A stretch of 64,000 nucleotides of DNA from DASUXA01 sp036378155 (lineage in GTDB: Bacteria; Actinomycetota; Actinomycetes; Mycobacteriales; Micromonosporaceae), in the NCBI GenBank assembly GCA_036378155.1, contig DASUXA010000109.1, positions 1 through 64,000 of the forward strand, given 5' to 3'. Positions within the stretch are counted from its first letter, which is position 1; the number at the start of each line of letters is the position of its first letter. The translations under genes were made by a program, and so were the position numbers. The notes under the pieces were generated by a model. It did not search any database, was not told where the DNA came from, and saw only the letters and a list, made by a program, of their open reading frames with translations. Positions 51,188 through 62,113 of this stretch are shown here, in pieces.

Positions 51188-53917
51188 TCAGGGGCGGCGA
51201 CCGGGCGCACCGTCCGACGTGAGCGGCCGGAACCGGACGGTGGCGATCTCCCACGGACGCAGCGCGATCGTCGCCCGTGCATCGGTGACGGGCAGTTCGT
51301 CGCCGGGCCGACCGAGCAGGTCGGCCCGGCACGCCGCGACCAGCGGTCCGAACGTCGCCGTGGTCGGCTCGTCGCTCGCCGCGACCAGCCGCAGTTCGAG
51401 CCACTGCGGGTCACGCCGCCGCAGGCTGGTCATGGTCACCCCGGCACCGTCGACCACGAGTCCGACGCGCTCGCCGGGGCGGTCGTCGTGGGCGGGCGCA
51501 CCCGCGTCGACCCGACCGGTACCGCCGACGGCGAGCAGGGGGCAGCGGAAGACCTCGGCGGCTTCCGGTACCGCCGCGGTCGCCCAGTCGCCGGCGTGCG
51601 GCATCACGGCGAGGCTGGTGTACACCGGGCCGATGCACTGCGCCTGCGGCGTGGCGATCACCGGACCGGCGGGCTCCGCCCGCAACGGGTGGTCGGCGCG
51701 GCTGATCACACCCGTCGCGCGCAGCAGGGTCAGCGCCAGTTCGCGTCCGTCGTCGACCAGTTCGTACTCGCTGACCTGGTCGAGCAGGACGGCGACCCCG
51801 CCGGCGTCGACGAACGAGTACGCCGGGAACGTGGGCAGCGGTACCTCGCCGTGACCGCCCTCGCTGGTCAGCCCACGGGTGACCACCGCGAACTGACCTT
51901 CGGCGTGGGACCGGCGCGCCGGTTCGGGCAGCGGTACGTGCAGCCGTACCCGGTGATCCGGGTCGCGGTTGTCGAAGGACACGTCCAGGCGGCAGAACGG
52001 TTCCCCGGCGCGCACCTCGACCCGCATCACGACCTCGGTCGACGTGCGCCACGGGTACCGGCGGCGCACCTCCATCGAGCCGACCAGCGGTCCGCCGTGC
52101 CCGGCCCGTACCGTCACCTCGTCGGGCGCGTCGATCAACCGGTCGTCCTCGGGCGGACCGTAGTTGTACAGGTCGCCGACGTCGCCGCCGTCGACGATCC
52201 GACCCACCCCGGTCACGGCGGTACCGTCGGCGGCGGTCAGGGTCAGCGTCCCGTCCTCGGCGACCTCGACAGTGAGCAGGTCGTTGGCGAGCGAGCGGGG
52301 ACCGACGCGTACCGCGCCCGGCACCGGGGTCGGGCCGGCGGCGGGCACCGGGACCGCGGTGACGTGGCCCAGGGCGGGCACCGGGACCCGCGCGTACACC
52401 TCGCGGGTCGGCTCGTCGACCACCCGCAGTCGCCAGTCCCCACCGGTCTCGTCGAGCCGGTCGGCGAGCGCGCGATGCTCCGCCGTGAACCCGTCGCCCA
52501 CCCGCCCGACGTCGACGGTGAGCTCACGCGCTGCGGTGATCCGCACGTCTCGTACCGCTCGACCCAGGAACTCCAGTCCCAGCGAGCCCTTACGCAGCCC
52601 GGCGGCAAGCGCCCCGGCGGGTCGGTCCGTCCGGTACAGCGGCACGTCCGGCGAGCGCGTCTCCTCCTGGGTCGGCACCTCGGTACCGTTGGGCAGCCGC
52701 AACGCCACCGCGGGCCAGTGCGGCGGCGCGACGACGGGCAGCCGCACGATGCCGGTACGGGGGCGTGGGGTCGGGTTGACCACGACCGCGCCGTCCGCCG
52801 GGGCGGACGCCGCGATCCCGGCGAGCGTACGGTCCCGGATACCGCGCCCAATCTGCTCCGCCTCGGCGATCCGCGCCGCGACCTGCTGGGCGGTCTCGTC
52901 CACGCCGCATCCGGTCACCGAGTCGTGGCAGGACGACTGGATCAGCCGCTGCCACGCGAGTTCGAGCAGCCGGCTCGGCCACGCCGCGGCGGGCGACCAG
53001 AGCGCCGCCAGCGGCTCGGCGTACCGCTCGACCATCCGCTCCGCATGCGACAGCGCGCGTTTGAGGTGCGGGCGGTTGGAGATCACCCCGGGCAGGATGT
53101 TGGCGCGAGCGTGGCTGCGCAGTTCACCCCGGCACACCGGCAGCCCGGCGACGTCGTCCGGGTCGAACATCGCCAGGTACGCGTCCAGAGTGGACAGCTT
53201 CAGCCGTACCTCGCCGGTCAGTTCCCGCACCGCCTCGGACACCCAGGGCAGCGGCGCCGAGTGGTCGGTGCCGTACATGGCGAGCACCGGATCCCCGCCG
53301 TACCACGGGCGCATCCGGACCAGATGTTCCTCGGCGGCGGTACCGAGTCGCTCGGGCGCGGCGATCATCTCAGCGGCGTTGCCGTACCCGCCGGGCAGGT
53401 ACTCGGTCCGCACCCCGGTGCCGTCCGGCGCCTGCCACCGGAACGCGTGCCGGTCGACGGACGCCGGTACGCCCCGCCACACACACGCCTGTCGCAACCC
53501 CGCGCCCACCAGGATCTGCGGCATCTGGGCACAGTGACCGAACATGTCCGGCAGGTACCCGACGGACATCGCCCCGCCCAGCTCCGCCGCGCGGCGCAGC
53601 CCCCATTCGAGGTTGCGCACGATGTTCTCGCCGGAACACAGGAACTCGTCGAGCAGGATCGCCCACGGACCGATGGCGAACTGACCGCGCTCGACCAGCG
53701 CCGCGATGCGCGCCGCCGCCTCGGGTCGTACCTCGAGATAGTCGTCGACCGCGGCGAGCTGCCCGTCGAGGGTGAAGTGGAACGACTCGTCCGCCTCGGC
53801 ACGGCTGATCACGTCGTCCAGCAGGTCCACCAGCCGCAGCCGGAACCGCTGGAAGGGCTCGTACCATTCACGGTCCCAGTGCGTGTGCGGCACCAGGTGG
53901 ATGATCTCACCGGACAT
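51188..53917 (-). CDS. GH38 alpha-mannosidase
   Basis: A 909-residue glycoside hydrolase family 38 enzyme. The zinc site is VPHTHWDREW (His13 and Asp15) and the likely nucleophile is Asp124 in YLPDMFGHCAQMPQIL. A second zinc His is in the middle domain QSSCHDSVTGCGVDE. The C-terminal beta-domains (about 480-909) are typical. There is no signal peptide, so it acts in the cytoplasm on mannosides or glycan fragments. It is followed upstream by an unrelated VOC gene on the same strand. Confidence 0.93.
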   Translation of the reverse strand: MSGEIIHLVPHTHWDREWYEPFQRFRLRLVDLLDDVISRAEADESFHFTLDGQLAAVDDYLEVRPEAAARIAALVERGQFAIGPWAILLDEFLCSGENIVRNLEWGLRRAAELGGAMSVGYLPDMFGHCAQMPQILVGAGLRQACVWRGVPASVDRHAFRWQAPDGTGVRTEYLPGGYGNAAEMIAAPERLGTAAEEHLVRMRPWYGGDPVLAMYGTDHSAPLPWVSEAVRELTGEVRLKLSTLDAYLAMFDPDDVAGLPVCRGELRSHARANILPGVISNRPHLKRALSHAERMVERYAEPLAALWSPAAAWPSRLLELAWQRLIQSSCHDSVTGCGVDETAQQVAARIAEAEQIGRGIRDRTLAGIAASAPADGAVVVNPTPRPRTGIVRLPVVAPPHWPAVALRLPNGTEVPTQEETRSPDVPLYRTDRPAGALAAGLRKGSLGLEFLGRAVRDVRITAARELTVDVGRVGDGFTAEHRALADRLDETGGDWRLRVVDEPTREVYARVPVPALGHVTAVPVPAAGPTPVPGAVRVGPRSLANDLLTVEVAEDGTLTLTAADGTAVTGVGRIVDGGDVGDLYNYGPPEDDRLIDAPDEVTVRAGHGGPLVGSMEVRRRYPWRTSTEVVMRVEVRAGEPFCRLDVSFDNRDPDHRVRLHVPLPEPARRSHAEGQFAVVTRGLTSEGGHGEVPLPTFPAYSFVDAGGVAVLLDQVSEYELVDDGRELALTLLRATGVISRADHPLRAEPAGPVIATPQAQCIGPVYTSLAVMPHAGDWATAAVPEAAEVFRCPLLAVGGTGRVDAGAPAHDDRPGERVGLVVDGAGVTMTSLRRRDPQWLELRLVAASDEPTTATFGPLVAACRADLLGRPGDELPVTDARATIALRPWEIATVRFRPLTSDGAPGRRP

Positions 53918-53960
53918 GGCCCGACGTTACCGGCGCGACGCCGGCATTGGCAGCCTTGAC

Positions 53961-54317
53961 TTACTGGTCGCGGGCGGCCAGCACGCAGAACTCGTTGCCT
54001 TCCGGGTCCGCCAGCACCACCCACGACGCGTCGGGCGCCTGTCCGACGTCGACGTACCGGGCGCCCATGTCGACCAGCCGCTCCACCTCGGCTGCCTGAT
54101 CGTCCGGGTTGAGGTCGATGTGCAGCCGGTTCTTGCCGTTCTTCGGGTCGTCGACGAGGACGAACACCAGACCCGGGTGGTGGTCGTCGCCTTTCGCCAG
54201 CACGACCTCGTCGGGCGCCTCGTACATCACCTTGTAGTCGAGGACCTCGCCCCACCATCGCGCCAGCCGCGCCGGGTCCTGGGCGGCGACGACCAACGTG
54301 TACCACCGGCTACCCAT
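53961..54317 (-). CDS. VOC family protein (glyoxalase-like)
   Basis: A 118-residue single-domain VOC protein made of two beta-alpha-beta3 units. It begins RWYTLVVAAQDPARLARWW and ends YVDVGQAPDASWVVLADPEG, the typical paired pattern with the C-terminal Glu-containing EGNEFCVL. Function in this superfamily ranges from glyoxalase to antibiotic binding, and nothing here decides it. Confidence 0.85.
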   Translation of the reverse strand: MGSRWYTLVVAAQDPARLARWWGEVLDYKVMYEAPDEVVLAKGDDHHPGLVFVLVDDPKNGKNRLHIDLNPDDQAAEVERLVDMGARYVDVGQAPDASWVVLADPEGNEFCVLAARDQ

Positions 54318-54445
54318 GAAGCCTCCTCCGAACGGATCGCGCCAAGGCTACGCGCGGCTATCCCGGTTCGCCCGCCCGGGCCACCCGTGCCGAGAATAGG
54401 ACGACGAACGGCACCTGACAGCGCGATTGAGGCGGCTTTTCGGCT

Positions 54446-54479
54446 GTCCCGGCCCGGGCCGCACGGCCCGGGCCGGGAC
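54446..54479. terminator. Perfect 15-bp hairpin downstream of ppdK
   Basis: GTCCCGGCCCGGGCC and GGCCCGGGCCGGGAC are perfect complements around the tetraloop GCAC. On the minus strand it begins 8 nt past the ppdK stop, so it should terminate that transcript. Confidence 0.85.
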
Positions 54480-54487
54480 GTGCCGGG

Positions 54488-57181
54488 TCATCTGCTGTCG
54501 GAGCCGTGCGAGGTGATGGCGGCGCGCCCGGCTTCGAGTCGGGCGACCGGTACCCGGAACGGCGAGCACGACACGTAGTCCAGCCCCGCGTCGTGGAAGA
54601 AGTGCACCGAATCCGGGTCGCCGCCGTGCTCCCCACAGACCCCGATGTGCAGGTCGGGTCGGGCGGCACGACCCTCTTCGACCGCGATGCGGACCAGCCG
54701 ACCGATGCCGTCCCGGTCGATCGACTCGAACGGGGACACGCCGAAGATGCCGAGTTCCAGGTACCGCGAGAAGAACGAGCCCTCCACGTCGTCGCGGGAG
54801 AAACCCCAGCCCATCTGGGTCAGGTCGTTGGTACCGAAGGAGAAGAACTGCGCCGCCTCGGCGATCTGCCCGGCGGTCAACGCCGCGCGCGGCACCTCGA
54901 TCATGGTGCCGATCAGCGTGGGTACCTCGACCCCGCGCTGCTCGGCGACCTCGCGCAGCACCTTCTCGGTCTCCTGGCGGACGGTCTCCAGTTCCTGTAC
55001 CGCGCCGACCAGCGGCACCATGATCTCCGGTCGCGGGTCGCCGCCTTCCGCCTTGACCGTGGCGGCCGCCTCGGCGATCGCCCGTACCTGCATCTGGAAC
55101 AGACCCGGAACGACCAGCCCGAGCCGCACGCCGCGCAGCCCGAGCATCGGGTTCTGCTCGTGGATGCGGCGTACCGCCGCCAGCAGGGTCGCGTCGTGCC
55201 CCGGGTCCTCGCCCTTGGCTTCGGCGACGGCGACCTTGACCGCCAGTTCCTCCAGCGGCGGCAGGAACTCGTGCAGCGGCGGGTCGATCAGCCGGATGGT
55301 CACCGGGAGCCCGGACATGGCGCGGAAGATGCCCACGAAGTCGTCGCGCTGCAACGGCAGCAGCGCCGCCAGCGCCGATTCGCGCTCCTCGGGCGTACCG
55401 GCGAGGATCAGCTTCTCGACCAGTTCGCGGCGGTCGCCGAGGAACATGTGTTCGGTACGGCACAGCCCGATGCCCTGCGCGCCGAACCGGCGGGCACGCG
55501 CCGAGTCCTCCGGGGTGTCGGCGTTGGTGCGCACCCCGAGCCGTCGCACCTGGTCGGCGTGGCTGAGGATGCGGTGTACCGCGGCGACGAGCTGGTCCTC
55601 GTCCGGGCGCATCTCGCCCTCGAAGTAGCGGACCACCGGCGACGGCTGCACCGGCACCTCACCCAGGTACACCATTCCGGACGTGCCGTCGATGGAGATC
55701 ACGTCGCCCTCGTCGACGCGGTGGCCGTCGACCGTGAAATGCCCGTTGGTGATGTCCACCTCGAGCGCCTCCGCGCCGCACACGCAGGTCTTGCCCATGC
55801 CCCGCGCCACCACGGCGGCGTGGCTGGTCTTGCCGCCGCGCGAGGTGAGGATGCCCTGCGCCGCGATCATGCCGGGCAGGTCGTCCGGGTTGGTCTCGCG
55901 GCGCACCAGGATCACCTTCTCGCCCTGCGCCGCCAGTTCCGCCGCGCGCGCCGAGTCGAACACCGCCTTGCCGACCGCCGCGCCGGGCGACGCGGCGATC
56001 CCCTTTGCCAGCGGGGTCACCTCGACGGACTCGTCGAAGGTGGGGAACATCAACTGGGCGAGCTGGGCGCCGGTGACCCGGGTGACCGCCTCGTCCAGGT
56101 CGATCATGCCTTCGTCGACGAGTTGGCTGGCGATCACGAACGCGGCGGCGGCGGTGCGCTTGCCCACCCGGGTCTGCAACATCCACAGCTTGCCGCGTTC
56201 GATGGTGAACTCGATGTCGCACAGGTCCTTGTAGTGCGCCTCGAGCGTCGCCATGATCCGCATCAGCTCGTCGAAGCTGTTCTTGTCGAGCCGTTCCAAC
56301 TCCTCCAGCGCAACGGTGTTGCGGATTCCGGCGACGACGTCCTCGCCCTGGGCGTTGGGCAGGTAGTCGCCGTACACGCCGTGCCGACCCGTCGCCGGGT
56401 CGCGGGTGAACGCCACCCCGGTACCCGAGTCGTCACCCAGGTTGCCGAAGACCATCGCCACGACGTTGACCGCGGTGCCGAGGTCGGCGGGGATGCGCTC
56501 CTGCCGGCGGTACAGCACGGCGCGCTCGGCGTTCCACGACTCGAACACCGCGCGGATCGCCAGGTCCATCTGCTCGCGCGGGTGCTGCGGGAAGTCGCGA
56601 CCGGTGTGCTTGGCGAAGATGCGCTTGTACTCGTCGACCAGGGCGCGCAGGTCGTCGGCGTTCAGGTCGAGGTCGTTGTCGGTGCCCTTGGCTCGCTTCG
56701 CGGCGTCGAGAGCGTCCTCGAACTCCTCCCCCGGCACCCCGCAGACGGTCTTGCCGAACATCTGGATGAGCCGGCGGTACGAGTCCCAGGCGAACCGCTC
56801 GTTGCCGCCCGCCTGCTTCGCCAGTCCGTGCACGCTCGCGTCGGTGAGACCGACGTTCAACACGGTCTCCATCATTCCGGGCATCGAGAACTTGGCGCCG
56901 GAGCGTACCGACACCAGCAGCGGGTCGGCCGGGTCGCCGAGTTTGCGACCCATCGCCCGTTCCAGTGCCGCGAGGTGCTCGTCCACCTCCTCGGCCAGCC
57001 CCTTCGGTTCCTCGCCGGTCGTCAGGTACGCGCGGCAGGCTTCGGTGGTGATGGTGAATCCGGGCGGCACCGGCAGCCCCAGATTCGTCATCTCGGCGAG
57101 GTTGGCTCCCTTGCCGCCAAGCAGATCCTTGAGGTCCTTGTTGCCTTCCGCGAAGTCGTAGACGTACTTCGGTGTCGCCAC
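54488..57181 (-). CDS. ppdK: Pyruvate, phosphate dikinase
   Basis: An 897-residue enzyme interconverting pyruvate and phosphoenolpyruvate with ATP and phosphate. The N-terminal ATP-grasp domain begins FAEGNKDLKDLLGGKGANLA. The phospho-carrier His is in GGKTSHAAVVARGMGKTCV (central domain). The C-terminal TIM barrel ends with the catalytic Cys region IGVCGEHGGDPDS. I chose GTG 57181, with GGGAGGG 6 nt upstream. It serves gluconeogenesis or the anaplerotic node. It lies downstream of dusB on the same strand but behind a hairpin and a long spacer. Confidence 0.97.
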   Translation of the reverse strand: MATPKYVYDFAEGNKDLKDLLGGKGANLAEMTNLGLPVPPGFTITTEACRAYLTTGEEPKGLAEEVDEHLAALERAMGRKLGDPADPLLVSVRSGAKFSMPGMMETVLNVGLTDASVHGLAKQAGGNERFAWDSYRRLIQMFGKTVCGVPGEEFEDALDAAKRAKGTDNDLDLNADDLRALVDEYKRIFAKHTGRDFPQHPREQMDLAIRAVFESWNAERAVLYRRQERIPADLGTAVNVVAMVFGNLGDDSGTGVAFTRDPATGRHGVYGDYLPNAQGEDVVAGIRNTVALEELERLDKNSFDELMRIMATLEAHYKDLCDIEFTIERGKLWMLQTRVGKRTAAAAFVIASQLVDEGMIDLDEAVTRVTGAQLAQLMFPTFDESVEVTPLAKGIAASPGAAVGKAVFDSARAAELAAQGEKVILVRRETNPDDLPGMIAAQGILTSRGGKTSHAAVVARGMGKTCVCGAEALEVDITNGHFTVDGHRVDEGDVISIDGTSGMVYLGEVPVQPSPVVRYFEGEMRPDEDQLVAAVHRILSHADQVRRLGVRTNADTPEDSARARRFGAQGIGLCRTEHMFLGDRRELVEKLILAGTPEERESALAALLPLQRDDFVGIFRAMSGLPVTIRLIDPPLHEFLPPLEELAVKVAVAEAKGEDPGHDATLLAAVRRIHEQNPMLGLRGVRLGLVVPGLFQMQVRAIAEAAATVKAEGGDPRPEIMVPLVGAVQELETVRQETEKVLREVAEQRGVEVPTLIGTMIEVPRAALTAGQIAEAAQFFSFGTNDLTQMGWGFSRDDVEGSFFSRYLELGIFGVSPFESIDRDGIGRLVRIAVEEGRAARPDLHIGVCGEHGGDPDSVHFFHDAGLDYVSCSPFRVPVARLEAGRAAITSHGSDSR

Positions 57182-57623
57182 GATGCCCTCCCGACACGAC
57201 ATGCCACCGGTATCCAGTACCCCCCGGCGCTGACGCGCACGCTAGGGCAATTCTCCCCGGTTTGCAGGGCCTCGTGATCCTTGGCACACCCGTTATCGCT
57301 TGTCCCGTTCGCGCAATTTCGTGGGAGCGCTCTTTCGCTCAGTTTCGCGCATCAATCGCGCGCACACCGTGATCTGCGCAACGTTCGTGCGCGATCCGTG
57401 CGCGTGTGACGGCGGACACGCGCGCTTGTCCGCGCATGACATGTGCGCGCTCGTCCCGGCGCCCTGCGCACGCTGCTCGTCGCACAGGGTCTGGACCGCT
57501 CGGACCTCGTGCCGGCATGGGGTGCCGAATGCGGTCGACAACCCTCGTGATGTACGTCCATCGCCAGCGCGGTCAGCGTCCTGGGACGCTGACCGCGCCA
57601 AGATCTCTAGCGGACATGCAGCG
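57182..57623. other. Long spacer between dusB and ppdK
   Basis: About 440 bp without a credible gene and with lower GC than the flanks. Between 57340 and 57460 the words TGCGCG and CGCGCA recur about six times. The dusB terminator is at 57567-57598. The rest should contain the ppdK promoter and 5' leader. A small minus-strand open frame (57293-57652) has low-complexity, unrecognisable sequence and is not called. Confidence 0.5.
57567..57598. terminator. 14-bp hairpin downstream of dusB
   Basis: GCGCGGTCAGCGTC pairs perfectly with GACGCTGACCGCGC around the loop CTGG. It begins 26 nt past the dusB stop on the minus strand. Confidence 0.75.
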
Positions 57624-58745
57624 TCAGCCGCCGGAGTCGTCGAGTTCCGCACCCTCCGGTACCTCGTCGCGGTCCGGGTCGGCGAGCCAGCCGTCCGGCA
57701 GCGCGACCTTGCCCGGCGAATTCGTCCGACCGCGCGGCGTACCGATCGCCGCCGCCGGGAACGGCTCGCCCGGATCGAGCTTGCCCAGCAGGTCGTCGAG
57801 TTCGGCGAGGCTGCTCACCATCGCCAAGGCGCGACGCAGTTCCGAACCGACCGGGAAACCCTTCAGGTACCAGGCGACGTGCTTGCGGAAGTCGGTACAC
57901 CCGTCCCGCTCGCTGCCCAGCCACTCGACGAGCAGTTCCGCGTGCCGGCGCATCGTCGCCGCCACCTCGCCCAACGTCGGCAGCACCCTGGTCGCCTCGC
58001 CGGCGAACGCCGCCGCGAGGTCGGCGAACAGCCACGGTCGTCCGAGGCAGCCGCGACCGACCACCACCCCGTCGACCCCGGTCTCCCGTACCATCCGCAG
58101 CGCGTCGTCCGCCTCCCAGATGTCCCCGTTGCCGAGGACCGGGATGTCCAGCCGGCTCTTCAGATCGGCGATCGCGTCCCAGTCCGCCCGCCCCGAGTAC
58201 CGCTGGTCCGCGGTACGCCCGTGCAGCGCGACCCAGACGACCCCGGCGTCCTGCGCGATCAGCCCCGCGTCGGCGTAGGTCAGATGCGCCTCGTCGATGC
58301 CCTTGCGCATCTTGACGGTCACCGGTACCGGTCCCGCCGCCTCGACCGCCCCGCGCACGATCTTCTCGAACAGCCTGCGCCGCCACGGCAGCGCCGCGCC
58401 GCCGCCCTTGCGGGTCACCTTCGGTACCGGGCAGCCGAAGTTCAGGTCGATGTGGTCGGCGAGATCCTCCTCGACGACCATCCGTACCGCCGCCGCCGTG
58501 ATCTCCGGGTCCACCCCGTACAGCTGGAGGCTGCGCGGCCGCTCGTCAGCCCCGAACGCGATCATGCGCAGCGTCTTCGGGTTGCGCTCGACCAGCGCCC
58601 GGGTCGTGACCATCTCACAGACGTACAGCCCAGCGCCCATTTCCCGGCACAGTCGCCGGAACGCGACGTTGGTGATGCCGGCCATCGGAGCGAGGACGAC
58701 CGGCGGATCCACACGGTACGGGCCGAGGGTGAGCGAGGAGGTCAC
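57624..58745 (-). CDS. dusB: tRNA dihydrouridine synthase DusB-like
   Basis: A 373-residue FMN enzyme that reduces uridines in tRNA to dihydrouridine. The TIM barrel begins VVLAPMAGITNVAFRRLCRE. The active-site Cys is in IDLNFGCPVPKVTRKGGG, and the FMN phosphate site is in GVVVGRGCLGRPW. The C-terminal helical domain follows from about residue 250. I chose GTG 58745; the frame is open further upstream but the extension has no family similarity. It is divergent from the XdhC-like gene. Confidence 0.93.
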   Translation of the reverse strand: MTSSLTLGPYRVDPPVVLAPMAGITNVAFRRLCREMGAGLYVCEMVTTRALVERNPKTLRMIAFGADERPRSLQLYGVDPEITAAAVRMVVEEDLADHIDLNFGCPVPKVTRKGGGAALPWRRRLFEKIVRGAVEAAGPVPVTVKMRKGIDEAHLTYADAGLIAQDAGVVWVALHGRTADQRYSGRADWDAIADLKSRLDIPVLGNGDIWEADDALRMVRETGVDGVVVGRGCLGRPWLFADLAAAFAGEATRVLPTLGEVAATMRRHAELLVEWLGSERDGCTDFRKHVAWYLKGFPVGSELRRALAMVSSLAELDDLLGKLDPGEPFPAAAIGTPRGRTNSPGKVALPDGWLADPDRDEVPEGAELDDSGG

Positions 58746-58806
58746 GCATCCGAGGATGGCACGCGGTCGACCCGACGCGACGCCGTGGTGTGGCAGAGTC
58801 GAGAAG

Positions 58807-59382
58807 GTGAGCAGTGCCACAGTCGATACGCCGGGCGGAAGCGGTACCCACGGCGGCGCAGCCGGGTACGACCCGGCGTGCGCCATGGCGCAGGGCGACA
58901 TCCCCGCCGACGCGCCGACGCGCACCCTGGTCGCCGTGTTCGCCGCGCCGGTCGCCGCCTACCTGCTGCACTTCGGCGCGGACCTGGGGTTCCGCACCGT
59001 ACTCGTCGAGCCGGACCTCGATCGGGTCAAGAACGCGGGGCTCGCCGACACGCCCCATCTCGCCAGCGCACCCGACCCGTCGTTCCTGGACGCGCACGCG
59101 GACGTCGTGGTGTGCGACCACGACCGACCCGAACTCGGTCCGATGCTGCGCGACGTGCTGACCATGCCGACCCGGTGGGTGGGCGTGATGGGCAGCGCGC
59201 GGCACGCGCCACCACACGTCGCGGCGCTGCGCGACCTCGGGGTACCCGACGAGACGATCCGCCGTGTCCACCGCCCCATCGGGCTGAACATCGGCTCACG
59301 CACACCCGCCGAAATCGCGGTGTCCACCCTGGCAGGGTTGATCGCCGACCGTACCGGTCGCCCCGGCGGCTTCGCCTTCTGA
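58807..59382 (+). CDS. XdhC-like Rossmann-domain protein
   Basis: A 191-residue protein matching the C-terminal Rossmann domain of XdhC/CoxI proteins. LVAVFAAPVAAYLLHFGADL is the first strand-helix unit; WVGVMGSARHAPPHVAAL and HRPIGLNIGSRTPAEIAVST are the diagnostic C-terminal motifs. It lacks the N-terminal CxxG domain of full XdhC. XdhC helps mature molybdenum hydroxylases, but no such enzyme is nearby. GTG 58807 is a tentative start. Confidence 0.8.
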   Translation: MSSATVDTPGGSGTHGGAAGYDPACAMAQGDIPADAPTRTLVAVFAAPVAAYLLHFGADLGFRTVLVEPDLDRVKNAGLADTPHLASAPDPSFLDAHADVVVCDHDRPELGPMLRDVLTMPTRWVGVMGSARHAPPHVAALRDLGVPDETIRRVHRPIGLNIGSRTPAEIAVSTLAGLIADRTGRPGGFAF

Positions 59383-59431
59383 TCGTCACCGCTCGGCGGG
59401 TGCCCGCCGACAGCGCGGCGCCGCTTTCGCG

Positions 59432-60811
<1,380 letters not shown>

Positions 60812-60865
60812 GATGACCTCCTGTTTCACGCCGGCTGGCTGCCGGCGGGTCCGCGTCGCACCACC

Positions 60866-61399
60866 TTACTGCGTGACCTGGCAGATCTTCAGACGGGTTT
60901 CCGCCGACCGGTCCTGGGCGAGCGTGAACGACTGGGCCACCCGGCGACCGGACGCCACCGTGACGTCCGCCGGTACCACGATCTCGTTGCCGACCCGGGG
61001 AGTACCGACGGTGAAGTCGACGACCCTCGCGCCGCCGCTCATCCGCGCCGCGAACTCCTCCTCCGTCTCGCGTTGCCGCAGCGGCTCGCAGAGCAGGTCG
61101 TACGCGTTGTCGTACCGGGCGGCCCGCAGCGCGTCGAGATAGTCGGTGACCACCTGCCGCGCCTGGCTGGTCAGTTCGTTGCCGCCGGCTACCGCGAGGA
61201 TGCCGAGACCGAACAGGCTGCCGACGCAGCAGACGACCAGCGCCAGCGCGCCGACGCCGAGCCCGATCCACAGTCGGGTGCGGTCCCGGTCGCTGGGCGG
61301 CGCCGCGAACGGGGGGCGGACCCCGGGGCCGGGCGGCGGCTCGGGTGCCGCTGGAAGCTCGCGGGCGACGAGCGGCTCGGGCGTCCCCGGTTCGGTCAT
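60866..61399 (-). CDS. Membrane-anchored protein of unknown function
   Basis: A 177-residue protein. A Pro-rich cytoplasmic N-terminus (about residues 1-40) is followed by one membrane helix (LWIGLGVGALALVVCCVGSL, about 43-62) and an extracytoplasmic domain. That domain has a DYLDALRAARYDNAYDLLCE helix and a beta-rich end like DUF4878/NTF2-type domains. The ATG overlaps the stop of the ABM gene (ATGA). Function is unknown. Confidence 0.7.
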   Translation of the reverse strand: MTEPGTPEPLVARELPAAPEPPPGPGVRPPFAAPPSDRDRTRLWIGLGVGALALVVCCVGSLFGLGILAVAGGNELTSQARQVVTDYLDALRAARYDNAYDLLCEPLRQRETEEEFAARMSGGARVVDFTVGTPRVGNEIVVPADVTVASGRRVAQSFTLAQDRSAETRLKICQVTQ

Positions 61400-61761
61400 G
61401 TCGGTGATCGTAGTGTGCGGTTCGGGGCATCGGCGCGGTCACTGTCCGCGGTGACCACCTGACCGGTCTCGTCGGTACCGGCCAGGATCTCGTACGCGGA
61501 CGGCTCCGGCAGCGACTGGGCGAGCAGGGGCGTGGCTCGTACCTTGACGTCGAACGCGCCCAGCGCCCGCCGGTACGCGCCGACCGAACTCCACTCGGTG
61601 ACCAGCATCCAGTGCTCGGGCTCGTCCAGCGCCCGTCCGAGCCGACCGCCGAGGTATCCGGGACAGGCGGCGAGCGCGGCGAGCGCCTCGCCGGCCCGTA
61701 CCGTGAACTCGTCGACCGCCTCTGCCGACTCGGCGACGAGGAACCGGTTGACGACCAGCAT
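61396..61761 (-). CDS. Antibiotic biosynthesis monooxygenase (ABM) domain protein
   Basis: A 121-residue ferredoxin-like ABM-domain protein. LVVNRFLVAESAEAVDEFTV, CPGYLGGRLGRALDEPEHWM and VTEWSSVGAYRRALGAFDVK give the beta-alpha-beta order with the family's WSS motif. The ATG follows GGAGG. It overlaps the next gene by 4 nt. Small ABM proteins include quinol monooxygenases and heme-degrading enzymes; the activity here is unknown. Confidence 0.82.
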   Translation of the reverse strand: MLVVNRFLVAESAEAVDEFTVRAGEALAALAACPGYLGGRLGRALDEPEHWMLVTEWSSVGAYRRALGAFDVKVRATPLLAQSLPEPSAYEILAGTDETGQVVTADSDRADAPNRTLRSPT

Positions 61762-61842
61762 GACGGGCCTCCGGTGCGGTTGCTGTTGAATAGGCCGAGC
61801 GTATGCCGGGCCACTCGCCCGCCACGCGGGGAGGAGCGAACT

Positions 61843-62106
61843 GTGCGGACCGGCAGGGACGAACGCGATCTGTGGACGCGGTTGGCGCGGGTGGACGTCA
61901 CGCGGGCGTTCCTGGTTGTCCTGGTGGTCGCCGTCGTGGCGATGTTCCTGCCCGGACGCTTCGGCGGGGCGCTGTTGATCCTGATCGCCGCCGCGGCGGG
62001 CGCGCTGAGCGCGCTGACCTGGCGGGTACAGCCGCCCGCGACCCGCGCGCTGCGCCTGCTCGTGCTGCTCGTCGTCCTGGTCATCGCGATCACCAAGCTG
62101 CGCTGA
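61843..62106 (+). CDS. Small two-helix membrane protein
   Basis: An 87-residue protein with two or three closely spaced hydrophobic segments (FLVVLVVAVVAMFLPG, then ALLILIAAAAGALSAL, then LLVLLVVLVIAI). The start is GTG with GGGGAGGAG upstream. It resembles small actinobacterial membrane proteins found beside glyS (possibly DUF6703). Function is unknown. Confidence 0.7.
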   Translation: MRTGRDERDLWTRLARVDVTRAFLVVLVVAVVAMFLPGRFGGALLILIAAAAGALSALTWRVQPPATRALRLLVLLVVLVIAITKLR

Positions 62107-62113
62107 GCGAGGC

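Noticed and set aside
54506..57277. A 923-codon open frame antisense to ppdK
   Set aside because: It mirrors the high-GC third positions of ppdK, has Arg/Asp/Val-rich composition without domains, and lies opposite an unmistakable gene.
57322..57335. A CebR-like operator (TGGGAGCGCTCTTT)
   Set aside because: It matches the known 14-bp palindrome at 11 positions only, and no cellulose or cellobiose genes are near.
57293..57652. A 119-codon open frame in the dusB-ppdK spacer
   Set aside because: No Shine-Dalgarno, no recognisable domain, and it overlaps the dusB 3' end and its terminator.
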